This document shows, piece after piece, positions 1 to 10,623 of a DNA stretch of 64,000 nt. Source of the stretch: Bacillota bacterium (GTDB lineage Bacteria; Bacillota; Clostridia; Acetivibrionales; JAMNXU01); assembly GCA_023623175.1 (NCBI GenBank), contig JAMNXU010000039.1, positions 1 to 64,000 of the forward strand. The letters run 5' to 3'. Under the pieces are notes generated by a model. That model was given only the letters and a program-made list of their open reading frames with translations. It was not told the DNA's origin and did no database searches. Made by a program: the position numbers and the translations under genes. Every line of letters begins with the position of its first letter. Position 1 is the first letter of the stretch.

Positions 1-262
1 AATGTTATTCAAAGAGACCTCTCCTTCCTTGGTGGTTTTTGTTTGGTTAATTTAATTATACCAAAGAAGATTGGTCTCTTTTACTTTTATCCTACAACTA
101 TTTTACACCGAGTATAATTATTTCCATGCATTCCCATAAATATTCTGTGAATTGACCGGCAATCAATCGGTTGCCTGCTTTCCCTTTTTGTGTTATAACT
201 GCCTTGACGGTATAAAAAACGGTACAAAAAAGCGTATCAATCAATAAAACGGGTGATTCAGG

Positions 263-1276
263 ATGGCTGAAAAAGCTGACAATCCCTATGTTAAATGGGG
301 AAAATGGCAGGGTGAAACCGCGGTTTATTTCGGAGCGGGCGGATATGAAGCCGTATTGCTCCCGGAAACAGGCGGAAACCTTGTATGTTTGAAAAATGAT
401 GCGTTAAATGTCGACATTTTGAGATGGCCTTCGGACATGGAAGTGTTCAGGGGAAGACCCCAAGTATACGGAATACCGGTTTTGTTTCCTCCCAACAGGA
501 TAGAGAAGGGAACTTTTACAAGGGCGGGAAGAACATATCATTTCCCCGTTAACGAACCGGGGGGCAAGAACAATCACATTCACGGCATTCTGCGCACAAA
601 AAAATGGGACGTTACAAAGGCGGAGGCGGACGAAAACGGGACCGTCGTTGAAATCTGTTTCAGCGCCGGACCCGACGCGGATTTTTATTCATTCTTTCCC
701 CATTCCTTCGTTTTCAAAATTCATTATACCCTGTCTTCGACAGGCCTCGGGCAGAAAATAAGTATCAGTAATACGGGCAGTGAGCCCATGCCCATGGGGC
801 TGGGATTTCATACGGCTTTCAGGGTGCCCTTCCACGCCATGGGAAATGCCGATGCCTGCAGGCTGAAGGTTACCGTGGGAGAGCAGTGGGAGCTCGATGA
901 AAATATCCTTCCAACGGGCAAACTGACGCCGGTTGACGGCGAGATCAGCCAAAAGGGAATAAAACCCCAGGGAGAGCCGTTTATGGACCATTACAGGTCA
1001 AAACCGATGAAACTCGGCGACAGGCTTTTCAACGGAGCGATACTCGAAGACTCTTCCGTGGGAATGCGCCTGGTTTATGAGGTAGGCAACAGCTTTATGC
1101 ACTGGGCTCTCTGGAACGAGGACGGCAGGGGCGGTTTTGTATGCCCGGAACCCCAGACATGGGCCATAAATGCGCCCAATATAAACCTGCCCGATGAAAT
1201 CACCGGTTTCAGGTTCCTTGAACCCGGCGAAATTTACGAAGATTATTGCTCTATAAAAGTGGAAGATATTAAATGA
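263..1276 (+). CDS. aldose 1-epimerase (galactose mutarotase) family protein
   Basis: 337-aa ORF; galactose mutarotase-like residues (GIPVLFPPNRI, NHIHGILR, LGFHTAFRVPF). Confidence 0.8.
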   Translation: MAEKADNPYVKWGKWQGETAVYFGAGGYEAVLLPETGGNLVCLKNDALNVDILRWPSDMEVFRGRPQVYGIPVLFPPNRIEKGTFTRAGRTYHFPVNEPGGKNNHIHGILRTKKWDVTKAEADENGTVVEICFSAGPDADFYSFFPHSFVFKIHYTLSSTGLGQKISISNTGSEPMPMGLGFHTAFRVPFHAMGNADACRLKVTVGEQWELDENILPTGKLTPVDGEISQKGIKPQGEPFMDHYRSKPMKLGDRLFNGAILEDSSVGMRLVYEVGNSFMHWALWNEDGRGGFVCPEPQTWAINAPNINLPDEITGFRFLEPGEIYEDYCSIKVEDIK

Positions 1277-1339
1277 AGAAGTATTAATTGATGAAGAAGT
1301 ATTGACCTGGCAATCGGCGCACAAAACAAGGGGGAAAAG

Positions 1340-3502
1340 ATGAACCACGGGGAAGTTTTGTGGATATATAATAAATATGAAGACAGTGAAGTGGAGGAAC
1401 TATCACGCCGCCTGGGCATATCACGCCTGCTGGCAAAGGTGTTCCTGAGCCGCGGTATAAGGGATGGAGAATACATAGGAAAATTTCTCAATCCATCTAT
1501 CGAAAGCTTGCACGATCCATTCCTGCTCAGGGATATGGACCGGGCGGTGGAAAGGGTAGCAAGGGCCGTAAAGTCCGGAGAAAAGATACTCATTTACGGG
1601 GATTACGACGTGGACGGGATTACGAGCACGTCAATGCTGTATGATTTTCTTTCGGGACTCGGAGCCCAGGTGGAATACTACATACCCGACAGGTTCGAGG
1701 ACGGTTACGGGCTTTCCGCCGGCGCAATCGAAAAATTCATTGCAAGAAGGCCTTCGCTCGTAATAACGGTGGATTGCGGTATAACATCGGTAGATGAAGT
1801 GGAAATGCTGAAGGAAAACGGCATGGATGTTGTCATTGCCGACCACCATGAATGCAGGGAAATGCTTCCTGCGGCATGGGCAGTGGTAAATCCCAACAGG
1901 CCCGACTGCAGCTACCCGTTCAGGGAGCTCGCGGGAGTGGGTGTTGTTTACAAGCTCATTTGCGGCATATGTGCCAGGCTCGGCCTTGGGGATGCGCATC
2001 TGAGGTACCTGGACCTCGTAGCCCTGGGTACCGTGGCCGACGTGGTAAGTCTGACCGATGAAAACCGTGTAGTCGTAAAATATGGACTCGAAATGCTCCA
2101 GGGAACCGTCAGGCCCGGTTTGAAGGCTCTTATCGAAGTTTCGGGGCTGAAAAATAAAAAGATCGACTCATGGAGTATTGGTTTTGTACTGGCACCGCGA
2201 ATCAACGCGGCAGGACGTATGGGCGATGCATCAAGGGCGGTAAGGCTTCTTACGACGCGCGATAAAGAAGAGGCTTATAAAATTGCGGCTGAGCTCAACG
2301 AGGAGAACCGGTACCGCCAGGAAGTGGAAAACGACATACTGAACCAGGCGTCGGGTATTATAGATTCCGACGAATCCCTTAAAAAAAGCAGGGTGCTTGT
2401 TGTAGCCGGTGAAGGCTGGCATGAAGGAATAATTGGCATAGTGGCTTCCAAGCTGATGGAAAGGTACTATAAACCGGTTATCCTGATTTCAGTGGAAGGC
2501 GAATACGGCAAGGGTTCCGGGCGCAGTCCCGAAGGTTTCAACCTTTTCAAGGCGCTCTGCAGTTGCGGGCAGTTGCTCGAAAGATTCGGGGGGCATGAGT
2601 TTGCGGCCGGGCTGTCGATACGCGCTGATATGATTGACGGGTTCAGGCAGGCTGTTAACTCTTACGCCGATTCGGTAACGGAAGGGAAGGAACTTGTGCC
2701 CAGTCTCAAAATTGACGTTGTGCTTGATAAGGAAGATATAACTGTTGAAAACGTCAGGGAGCTTGAACTGCTTTCTCCTTTCGGCGCAGGCAACCCAAGC
2801 CCGGTATTTGCCTACAGGAGAATTGGCGTCCGGGATATAAGGACGGTGGGTGACAACAGGCATTTGAAGATGACGCTCCAGGACGGGGAATTCTGCATTG
2901 ACGCGATAGGTTTCAACATGGGAGATCTGTGCCGGAATTTTGGCGAAGCGGATTTGCTCGACGTGGCCTGTTCACTGCAGATAAATTCCTGGAACAACGC
3001 CGAAACGGTCCAGCTTAATTTGAAATGTATAAAACTGTGCGAGGAATGGCTCGAAAAAAACAGGTTCTATTATATGCTGGACAAGTCTATTGTTTTCAAA
3101 GATACAAATGACTATAATAAAGATATTACAAATGTTACAAAGGTTTTGAGTTTTGAAGATATAGACGGGCTCATTCCTGAAAGAAGCGACCTGGCAGCCC
3201 TGTACCGGTATCTGAGGGCGGCCGGCGGGTTGCCGGTCAGGATTGACGACCTGTTTTCCTTTTCGCGAAGGATTTCAAGGAGTTTGAGGCTCGACTTCAA
3301 TTTCTTCAAGTTGAAAAAAAGCCTTGAGATATTCCAGGAACTGGGACTGACCGAGAATGAGCCTTACGGCGAATACGGGATGATTGTGAAGTTCAACCAG
3401 GGCGCCAGGAAGACTGACCTTGAAAAGTCCGTGCTGTATAAGACTCTTCAGGGACTCAAAAACCGCTGTGCTGAAGCTAAGCGGGTTGCGGAAGCTAAAT
3501 AG
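1340..3502 (+). CDS. recJ: single-stranded-DNA-specific exonuclease RecJ
   Basis: DHH/DHHA1 motifs (YGDYDVDGITSTSML, VITVDCG, IADHHE, GSGRSPEGFNLFKAL, GGHEFAAGLS). Confidence 0.95.
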   Translation: MNHGEVLWIYNKYEDSEVEELSRRLGISRLLAKVFLSRGIRDGEYIGKFLNPSIESLHDPFLLRDMDRAVERVARAVKSGEKILIYGDYDVDGITSTSMLYDFLSGLGAQVEYYIPDRFEDGYGLSAGAIEKFIARRPSLVITVDCGITSVDEVEMLKENGMDVVIADHHECREMLPAAWAVVNPNRPDCSYPFRELAGVGVVYKLICGICARLGLGDAHLRYLDLVALGTVADVVSLTDENRVVVKYGLEMLQGTVRPGLKALIEVSGLKNKKIDSWSIGFVLAPRINAAGRMGDASRAVRLLTTRDKEEAYKIAAELNEENRYRQEVENDILNQASGIIDSDESLKKSRVLVVAGEGWHEGIIGIVASKLMERYYKPVILISVEGEYGKGSGRSPEGFNLFKALCSCGQLLERFGGHEFAAGLSIRADMIDGFRQAVNSYADSVTEGKELVPSLKIDVVLDKEDITVENVRELELLSPFGAGNPSPVFAYRRIGVRDIRTVGDNRHLKMTLQDGEFCIDAIGFNMGDLCRNFGEADLLDVACSLQINSWNNAETVQLNLKCIKLCEEWLEKNRFYYMLDKSIVFKDTNDYNKDITNVTKVLSFEDIDGLIPERSDLAALYRYLRAAGGLPVRIDDLFSFSRRISRSLRLDFNFFKLKKSLEIFQELGLTENEPYGEYGMIVKFNQGARKTDLEKSVLYKTLQGLKNRCAEAKRVAEAK

Positions 3503-3546
3503 ATGTGAAAGCTAAAACAAACAAGAAGTAAACCGGAGGAATTAAT

Positions 3547-4065
3547 ATGGATTTGAAAAACAAACTCAGGCATGTTATGGATTTTCCGAAAAAAGGCATT
3601 GATTTTATTGACATTACCACGGTGCTGCAGGATGCCGGCGCATTTAAGCAGGCCCTTGACGAAATGAAACAGATGGCGCTGTCTTATGGCGATTTTGACA
3701 TAATTGTCGGAACAGAATCAAGGGGTTTTGTATTCGGCGCTCCCCTGGCCTATGCCTGCGGCAAGGGTTTTGTGCCGGTTCGAAAGCAGGGAAAGCTTCC
3801 GTACAGGACTATCAGGCAGGAATATGATCTGGAATACGGCACGGATGTCCTCGAAATACACGAGGATGCCATAAAACCCGGGCAGAAGGTTGTCATCGTG
3901 GATGACCTGCTTGCCACGGGAGGAACTACGCTTACAAATATAAAGCTCGTGGAAAAGCTCGGAGGACAGGTGCTCGGACTGGTGTTTTTCATAGAACTCA
4001 GCTACCTTAACGGCAGGGAGAAACTCAAGGGCTACGACGTGAAATCTGTCGTTCAGTTTGATTAA
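3547..4065 (+). CDS. apt: adenine phosphoribosyltransferase
   Basis: PRPP motif VVIVDDLLATGGT; GTESRGFVFGAPLAY; SD accggagg. Confidence 0.97.
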   Translation: MDLKNKLRHVMDFPKKGIDFIDITTVLQDAGAFKQALDEMKQMALSYGDFDIIVGTESRGFVFGAPLAYACGKGFVPVRKQGKLPYRTIRQEYDLEYGTDVLEIHEDAIKPGQKVVIVDDLLATGGTTLTNIKLVEKLGGQVLGLVFFIELSYLNGREKLKGYDVKSVVQFD

Positions 4066-4094
4066 TTAGCTTGATTGGATGTTGGGGGGATTTA

Positions 4095-6269
4095 ATGGCT
4101 GACGGGTTTGAACGCTTGGTTAACAGAATAAAAAGTTATAATCCCGAGTGCGACCTCAGCTTGATCAAAAAGGCGTATGACCTGTCCAAGACGGCTCATA
4201 ACGGCCAGCAAAGGGAGTCAGGAGAGCCTTTTATTATCCATCCCGTCGAAGTGGCCATTATTCTGACTGAGCTTGAAGTTGACTGTACCACGATTATTGC
4301 TGCCTTGCTGCATGATACGATCGAGGACACAACGTGCACCTACGAAAAGATCAGGGAGGAATTCGGCGATGAAGTCGCATTGCTCGTGGACGGAGTAACC
4401 AAGCTGAAGAAAATCCCCTACACACCAAAGGAGGATCAGCAGGCTGAAAACTTAAGGAAAATGTTCCTCGCGATGTCCAAGGACATCAGGGTCATATTGA
4501 TCAAGCTTGCAGACAGGCTTCACAACATGCGCACACTCAAGTACAAGAGCCCGGACAAGCAAGTTGAAAATGCGAAGGAAACACTTGAGATATATGCTCC
4601 CCTGGCCCACAGGCTCGGTATATCCAAGATCAAGTGGGAACTCGAGGACATTTCCCTGAGGTATATAGATCCCGAAGGTTACTACGACCTTGTGAATAAA
4701 ATTGCCTCCAAGAGAAGGGAAAGAGAGGCATATATAAAGCAGATTGTTGAGACCCTCGAGGAAAAAATCAGGGAAATGGGCATTGAACACGCCCATATTG
4801 AAGGAAGACCCAAGCATTTTTACAGCATATACAAAAAGATGAAGGAACAGAACAAGACGCTGGACCAGATATATGACCTTTTCGCGGTGCGCATCATAGT
4901 CAATTCAGTGAAAGACTGCTATGCCGTCCTTGGTCTTGTTCATGAGCTTTACAAGCCCCTTCCGGGCAGGTTCAAAGATTATATAGCGATGCCCAAGCCC
5001 AACATGTACCAGTCGCTGCACAATACGCTCATCGGCCCCGGGGGGCAGCCCTTCGAGGTGCAGATAAGGACCTGGGAGATGCACAGGATCGCGGAAGTAG
5101 GTATAGCAGCCCACTGGAAGTACAAGGAAGGGCACGGGCAGTTAAGCGAACTTGACAACAAGCTCGCATGGCTCAGGCAGCTTTTGGAATGGCACAAGGA
5201 AATGAAGGATGCCCGGGAATTTGTAGAAACTCTTAAAGTGGACCTTTTTTCCGACGAAGTTTTCGTGTTCACTCCCAAGGGCGACGTGATCAACCTGCCC
5301 GTCGGTTCAACGCCCATTGATTTTGCCTATGCAATACACAGCGCCATAGGCAACAGCATGATGGGCGCAAAGGTCAACGGCAGGATAGTACCGCTGGATT
5401 ATGAGCTGAAAAACGGGGATATAGTAGAAATATTAACCTCTGCCAGCGTCCACGGGCCGAGCCGCGACTGGCTCAAAATAGTCAAGAGCTCCCAGGCGAG
5501 AAGCAAGATAAACCAGTGGTTCAAGAAGGAAAGGCGCGAGGAGAACATCGCGCGCGGAAAGGAACTGGTGGATAAGGAGCTCAAAAAGCAGGGATTCACG
5601 GCTGCCCAGCTTTTCAGGAACGAATGGCTGGAGCCCATTTTGAAAAAATACACGTTCAACACCGTTGACGACCTCTATGCGGCGATAGGTTACGGAGCCA
5701 TCACGGCGAACAAGGTCATTTCAAGGCTCAGGGAAGAGTACAGGAAGAATGTTAAACCCGAGGAGCAGGTTGAAACCGTCCAGGACGCCGCTCGGAAACA
5801 GGAAAAGAAACCGAGGCATACGCCCGAAAAGGGTGTTATCGTCAAGGGAATAGAAAACTGCCTTGTGCGCCTGTCAAGATGCTGCAACCCCGTGCCGGGG
5901 GATGAAATAATCGGGTATATCACGAGGGGCAGGGGCGTTTCCGTTCACAGGGCCGACTGCCTTAACCTTAAAAACCTCGCGGACGAAGACAGGCTGATCG
6001 AGGTCAGCTGGCATATGGCCAAGAATGTCGCCTACCAGGCGGATATAACGGTTATGGCCAATGACAGGACAGCCCTGCTCATGGAAGTCACCAACACCAT
6101 AGGAGAGGCAAAGGTGCCTCTGAAGGCCATAAATGCCAGGACGACCAAGGAGCATATAGCCATCATGAATATAACGCTGGAAATAACCGATACGGAACAG
6201 CTGGAGCGCATAATTAAAAAGGTGAAAAAAATAGACAGCGTATTTGAGGTAACAAGAAACAAGGTGTGA
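4095..6269 (+). CDS. relA: bifunctional (p)ppGpp synthetase/hydrolase RelA/SpoT
   Basis: HD domain (AALLHDTIEDT), synthetase, TGS and ACT domains; length ~724 aa; ATG at 4095. Confidence 0.96.
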   Translation: MADGFERLVNRIKSYNPECDLSLIKKAYDLSKTAHNGQQRESGEPFIIHPVEVAIILTELEVDCTTIIAALLHDTIEDTTCTYEKIREEFGDEVALLVDGVTKLKKIPYTPKEDQQAENLRKMFLAMSKDIRVILIKLADRLHNMRTLKYKSPDKQVENAKETLEIYAPLAHRLGISKIKWELEDISLRYIDPEGYYDLVNKIASKRREREAYIKQIVETLEEKIREMGIEHAHIEGRPKHFYSIYKKMKEQNKTLDQIYDLFAVRIIVNSVKDCYAVLGLVHELYKPLPGRFKDYIAMPKPNMYQSLHNTLIGPGGQPFEVQIRTWEMHRIAEVGIAAHWKYKEGHGQLSELDNKLAWLRQLLEWHKEMKDAREFVETLKVDLFSDEVFVFTPKGDVINLPVGSTPIDFAYAIHSAIGNSMMGAKVNGRIVPLDYELKNGDIVEILTSASVHGPSRDWLKIVKSSQARSKINQWFKKERREENIARGKELVDKELKKQGFTAAQLFRNEWLEPILKKYTFNTVDDLYAAIGYGAITANKVISRLREEYRKNVKPEEQVETVQDAARKQEKKPRHTPEKGVIVKGIENCLVRLSRCCNPVPGDEIIGYITRGRGVSVHRADCLNLKNLADEDRLIEVSWHMAKNVAYQADITVMANDRTALLMEVTNTIGEAKVPLKAINARTTKEHIAIMNITLEITDTEQLERIIKKVKKIDSVFEVTRNKV

Positions 6270-6308
6270 AAAAGGCTGAATTATGGCAACAGACATGGGA
6301 GGTATGCA

Positions 6309-6758
6309 ATGAGAGCCGTAGTTCAAAGAGTTACACAGGCCAGGGTTACTGTCGACGGGGAAGTTGTCGGCGAGATAGGTAAAGGTTTCGTCGTCCTGCT
6401 GGGCGTGGGAAAAGAGGACACGGAAACCGACGCTGAATACCTGGCGGATAAGATAGTGGATTTGCGTGTATTTGAGGATGAAAACGGCAAATTGAACCTA
6501 TCTTTGAAAGATACGGTCGGATCCCTGCTGGTGGTCTCGCAGTTCACGCTTTACGGCGACTGCAGGAAGGGCAGGAGACCCGGATTTGATCAGGCGGCCA
6601 GGCCCGAGCAGGCGGAAGCGCTGTATAATTATTTCGTCGAACGATGCCGGAGTCACGGCGTAAAGGTTGAAACCGGCAGATTCCAGGCTGTGATGATGGT
6701 TGAGATTCACAATGACGGGCCTGTGACGATGCTGCTCGATTCAAAGAAGCTTTTCTGA
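6309..6758 (+). CDS. dtd: D-aminoacyl-tRNA deacylase
   Basis: [45 protein letters not shown]. Confidence 0.97.
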   Translation: MRAVVQRVTQARVTVDGEVVGEIGKGFVVLLGVGKEDTETDAEYLADKIVDLRVFEDENGKLNLSLKDTVGSLLVVSQFTLYGDCRKGRRPGFDQAARPEQAEALYNYFVERCRSHGVKVETGRFQAVMMVEIHNDGPVTMLLDSKKLF

Positions 6759-6774
6759 CGCAGTGGAGGAACAG

Positions 6775-7404
6775 ATGATTTTTGAGGTATTTACCGACGG
6801 GATGTTTGAATCCAATTCCTATTTAATAGGAGACTCGGGAGAGGGAGCTGTCATAGACGCCGGGGCTCCGCCGGAAAAAATAGCAGGAGCGGCTGAAAGG
6901 CATGGCCTGAAAATAAAATACATTTTGCTGACCCACGGTCATATAGATCATATATGTTCAGTTGACGCAATAAGACGCATCGTCGGAGGCAAAGCGGCCA
7001 TCCACCGCAGTGAAGCGCGCGCACTGACCGATCCGGCGGTTAATCTTTCAGCGTTTTTCAGTTTCCCTGAAAGCTTTGAAGCTGCGGACATGGAGCTTGA
7101 CGGCGGTGAAAAGCTGAAAGTGGGGAATATTGAAGTCGAGGTAATCCACACTCCCGGCCATACGCCGGGAGGCGTATGTTTTAAAGCTGGAAGCATTGTT
7201 TTTACCGGTGACACCCTTTTTGAAATGAGCATTGGCAGAACGGATTTCCCGGGCGGAGACGCGTCGCTCCTGCTGCGGTCCATACGGGAGAAGCTGCTGA
7301 CGCTCGATGACGATACGCGGGTTTTTCCCGGTCACGGTAACCCGACGAGCATAGGCCGGGAAAAAAGGATTAACATTTTTTTGAGGAAACATGGTGAGAC
7401 ATGA
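6775..7404 (+). CDS. MBL-fold metallo-hydrolase (glyoxalase II-like)
   Basis: THGHIDH, HTPGHTPGGVCF, FTGDTLF, FPGHGNPTSIG motifs. Confidence 0.9.
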   Translation: MIFEVFTDGMFESNSYLIGDSGEGAVIDAGAPPEKIAGAAERHGLKIKYILLTHGHIDHICSVDAIRRIVGGKAAIHRSEARALTDPAVNLSAFFSFPESFEAADMELDGGEKLKVGNIEVEVIHTPGHTPGGVCFKAGSIVFTGDTLFEMSIGRTDFPGGDASLLLRSIREKLLTLDDDTRVFPGHGNPTSIGREKRINIFLRKHGET

Positions 7405-8879
7405 TTGTAGTAATTTTGGACGGACATGAATTTGAAAACGAGGCTCGGGACGTTATCAGGCTGTTTTTTCCGGAAGGCGAAATATGTATTGCACATGGCA
7501 ATCCAGGGGATAGTGTCTCCGGGATTTTATTTTATACTTCGGTAAAGAAAGATGGCGCGGGAACAATGGTCAGCTGCGGCATAAAAACCGGCGAATATGA
7601 GAGGACCGTATCGGCTCCCGCCAGTGCCTCGTATCCACCCGTGGATATGAAAAGCAAAAAGACGGTGAAATGGGAACTTAAAAGGCAGCTGTATCACCTG
7701 CTGTCTGAATATACGGGATCGGAGCAGCCCTGGGGAATGCTCACGGGCATCAGGCCGGCCAAAATAGTGCACGAAATGCTCGACAATAACGCTGACTTTT
7801 CCGAGATCTGGGACTTCCTGGGGAATTACTGCCGCGTTTCCGATGAAAAAATCGAGCTCGTCCGGAAGGTGACAGAAACCCAGAGGAAAATTTTCGATAT
7901 AACGGCGGACAACATGATAAGCCTCTACATAGGCATACCTTTCTGCAAAACGCGCTGCCTTTACTGCTCGTTTATTTCCGATACCGTGGCAAGGTGCTCG
8001 CACCTGCTGGAAAGGTATATGCAGGCGCTAAGGCATGAGCTTGAAGGAATCGGCAGAATCATTGAGAAAAAGGGGCTTGTACTGCAGAATATCTACATCG
8101 GGGGAGGACCCCCCACCTCCATAGGGGCTTCGCTGCTTGATGAACTTCTTGTCCATATCGGGAAAGTGTTCAACCTTGATGAACTCATGGAATTTACTCT
8201 CGAAGCCGGTCGCCCTGACAGCATAAATGAAAGTATCCTCGATGTGGTCAGGAAAAGCAGGGTGAACAGAATCAGCATCAATCCCCAGTCAATGAATGAC
8301 GAGACGCTCAGGACGATCGGAAGAAACCATACGGCAAAGGAAGTTGAAAGGGCTTTTTTCCTCGCAAGGGAGATGGGTTTCAACAATATAAACATGGATG
8401 TAATAGCGGGACTGCCCGGTGAAACCATCGGGCATTTCAGATACACGATGGACAAAATTGCCGAACTCGGGCCCGAGAGCCTGACAGTGCATACTCTTTC
8501 GATCAAGAGGGGATCCGAACTCCACGAAAGAAAAGTCGATTTCGCATCCCTTGATGCGGAAGCCGCCGAAGCCATGGTTGAAGAGGGAAGGAGATACGCC
8601 GAGCTCATGGGCATGCATCCCTATTACCTGTACAGGCAGAAATACATCCTCGGCAACCTCGAGAATACGGGGTATTGCAAGCCGGGGTATGAGAGCATAT
8701 ACAATGTGCAGATCATGGAAGAAAGGCAGACTATCATCGCGGCGGGGGCAAATGGCGTGACAAAAGCTTACTTTCCGAGCGAGAACAGAATAGAGAGGGC
8801 ATTTAATGTCAAAAATCCGGAAGAATATATTAAAAGGATAGATGAAATGCTCGGGCGCAAAGAGGCAATTCTGTCTTGA
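7401..8879 (+). CDS. hemZ: radical SAM coproporphyrinogen dehydrogenase HemZ
   Basis: IGIPFCKTRCLYCSF radical SAM CxxxCxxC; position after dtd/MBL; HemZ N-terminal domain. Confidence 0.88.
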   Translation: MIVVILDGHEFENEARDVIRLFFPEGEICIAHGNPGDSVSGILFYTSVKKDGAGTMVSCGIKTGEYERTVSAPASASYPPVDMKSKKTVKWELKRQLYHLLSEYTGSEQPWGMLTGIRPAKIVHEMLDNNADFSEIWDFLGNYCRVSDEKIELVRKVTETQRKIFDITADNMISLYIGIPFCKTRCLYCSFISDTVARCSHLLERYMQALRHELEGIGRIIEKKGLVLQNIYIGGGPPTSIGASLLDELLVHIGKVFNLDELMEFTLEAGRPDSINESILDVVRKSRVNRISINPQSMNDETLRTIGRNHTAKEVERAFFLAREMGFNNINMDVIAGLPGETIGHFRYTMDKIAELGPESLTVHTLSIKRGSELHERKVDFASLDAEAAEAMVEEGRRYAELMGMHPYYLYRQKYILGNLENTGYCKPGYESIYNVQIMEERQTIIAAGANGVTKAYFPSENRIERAFNVKNPEEYIKRIDEMLGRKEAILS

Positions 8880-8904
8880 CATGCCCAGAATTGTGTAGTA
8901 AATT
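8876..8904 (+). promoter_or_regulatory. sigma-A-type promoter for the IMPDH gene, overlapping the hemZ stop codon
   Basis: TTGACA (8876-8881) - N17 - TAAATT; TGA of hemZ lies inside the -35 box. Confidence 0.55.
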
Positions 8905-8923
8905 ATATAGAAATTTCTATATA
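8904..8923. promoter_or_regulatory. 20-bp perfect palindrome TATATAGAAATTTCTATATA, operator candidate
   Basis: perfect inverted repeat immediately downstream of the candidate -10. Confidence 0.5.
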
Positions 8924-9025
8924 TTGAACGCAAAGTCAGCGAAAATCGGCGGATAAACATCTGATTCAGTTGTTTGAAGCAGGTTGTACCATAATGTTCA
9001 TTAACGGAAACGGAGGAGGAGGCAA

Positions 9026-10534
9026 ATGGCTTTTTATTATAACGAACCTTCAAGGACGTTCAGCGAATATCTTTTGATTCCGAACCTTACAAGGAAGGAA
9101 TGCGTACCGGAAAACGTGGACCTCAGGACACCGATAGTCAGGTTCAGGAAGGGCGAAAAGCCGCTTTTCATGATAAACCTGCCCGTTGCTTCCGCCATAA
9201 TGCAGGCAGTGTCGGACCATAACATGGCCATTGCCCTGGCAAGATGCGGAGGCATTTCTTTTATTTATTGTTCCCAGCCAATAGAAAGCCAGGCTGAAAT
9301 GGTAAGGAAAGTAAAAAAATACAAGGCAGGTTTTGTTGTCAGCGACTCAAGCCTGACACCTGAACACACCCTCAGGGATGTAATCGCGCTGACGAGAAAA
9401 ACAGGTCATACAACGATAGCCATTACGGAGGACGGAACGCCGACGGGCAAACTCGAGGGAATCTTGACGAGCAGGGATTACCGCCCCGACAAGACGCCGC
9501 TCGAAACCAAGGTAAAAGAGCTTATGACTCCTTTTTCGCAGCTGATTTACGGCATGGAGGGCATCACGCTCAGCGAGGCCAATGACATGATATGGAGGCA
9601 CAAGCTCAATTGTCTTCCCATCATTGACAAGAACCGCAACCTGAAATACCTGGTGTTCAGAAAAGACTACAAGGAACACAAGGAAAATCCCAACGAGCTC
9701 GTGGACAGCGAAAAGAGGCTCAGGGTCGGCGCGGGCATCAATACGCGCGACTATACCGAAAGGGTACCGGCGCTGGTTGAAGCCGGCGCGGACATACTCT
9801 GCATAGATTCCTCCGATGGTTACAGCGAATGGCAGAAGGATACCCTTGAATGGATCAAGAATAAGTATAACGGGGAAGTAAAAGTCGGGGCGGGCAACGT
9901 GGTTGACCGCGAGGGATTTTTATACCTGGCCGAAGCCGGGGCGGATTTCGTCAAGGTGGGCATCGGCGGCGGTTCCATTTGTATAACGCGCGAACAGAAA
10001 GGTATAGGAAGGGGCCAGGCGACGGCACTCATTGAAGTAGCCCAGGCCAGGGACGAATACTTCGAAAAGACCGGCATTTATGTGCCGATATGCTCCGATG
10101 GCGGTATCGTGTTTGACTACCATATGGTCCTTGCCCTTGCAATGGGCGCGGATTTCCTGATGCTGGGCCGCTACTTCGCAAGATTTGACGAAAGCCCGAC
10201 AAAGAAGCTGCTAATAGGCGGCAACTATTACAAGGAATACTGGGGCGAGGGTTCCAACCGCGCGAGAAACTGGCAGAGGTACGACCTGGGCGGCGAAGAC
10301 AGGCTGAGCTTTGAAGAGGGCGTGGATTCATACGTTCCCTATGCGGGCAAGCTAAAGGACAACCTCGATATAACCATATACAAGATTAAATCGACCATGT
10401 GCAACTGCGGCGCCCTGTCAATCCCGGAGCTGCAGAAAACCGCGAGGATAACGCTCGTGTCTTCGACAAGCATAGTCGAGGGCGGAGTGCACGATGTAAT
10501 ACCCAAGGACAGCGGCGTAAACAATCCCCTGTAG
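9026..10534 (+). CDS. guaB: IMP dehydrogenase (CBS-domain containing)
   Basis: [64 protein letters not shown] region. Confidence 0.88.
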   Translation: MAFYYNEPSRTFSEYLLIPNLTRKECVPENVDLRTPIVRFRKGEKPLFMINLPVASAIMQAVSDHNMAIALARCGGISFIYCSQPIESQAEMVRKVKKYKAGFVVSDSSLTPEHTLRDVIALTRKTGHTTIAITEDGTPTGKLEGILTSRDYRPDKTPLETKVKELMTPFSQLIYGMEGITLSEANDMIWRHKLNCLPIIDKNRNLKYLVFRKDYKEHKENPNELVDSEKRLRVGAGINTRDYTERVPALVEAGADILCIDSSDGYSEWQKDTLEWIKNKYNGEVKVGAGNVVDREGFLYLAEAGADFVKVGIGGGSICITREQKGIGRGQATALIEVAQARDEYFEKTGIYVPICSDGGIVFDYHMVLALAMGADFLMLGRYFARFDESPTKKLLIGGNYYKEYWGEGSNRARNWQRYDLGGEDRLSFEEGVDSYVPYAGKLKDNLDITIYKIKSTMCNCGALSIPELQKTARITLVSSTSIVEGGVHDVIPKDSGVNNPL

Positions 10535-10551
10535 GCGCCTTGTAAGAAAAC

Positions 10552-10608
10552 GGCAGGGTGAATAACGGGAACAAGCCTCTCGTCCCTTGCCGGGACAGAG
10601 GTTTTTTT
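10552..10608 (+). promoter_or_regulatory. attenuator-like terminator/anti-terminator immediately upstream of hisS
   Basis: terminator CCTCT-C-GTCCC..GGGAC-AGAGG-T7 (10576-10607); alternative pairing GGCAGGG (10552-10558) with CCCTTGCC (10584-10591). Confidence 0.6.
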
Positions 10609-10623
10609 CATAAGGAGGTTAAA

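Noticed and set aside
10380-10560. Complete T-box riboswitch before hisS
   Set aside because: No Stem I, AG-bulge or specifier loop could be found; the upstream sequence is IMPDH coding. Only the 3' attenuator half is supported.
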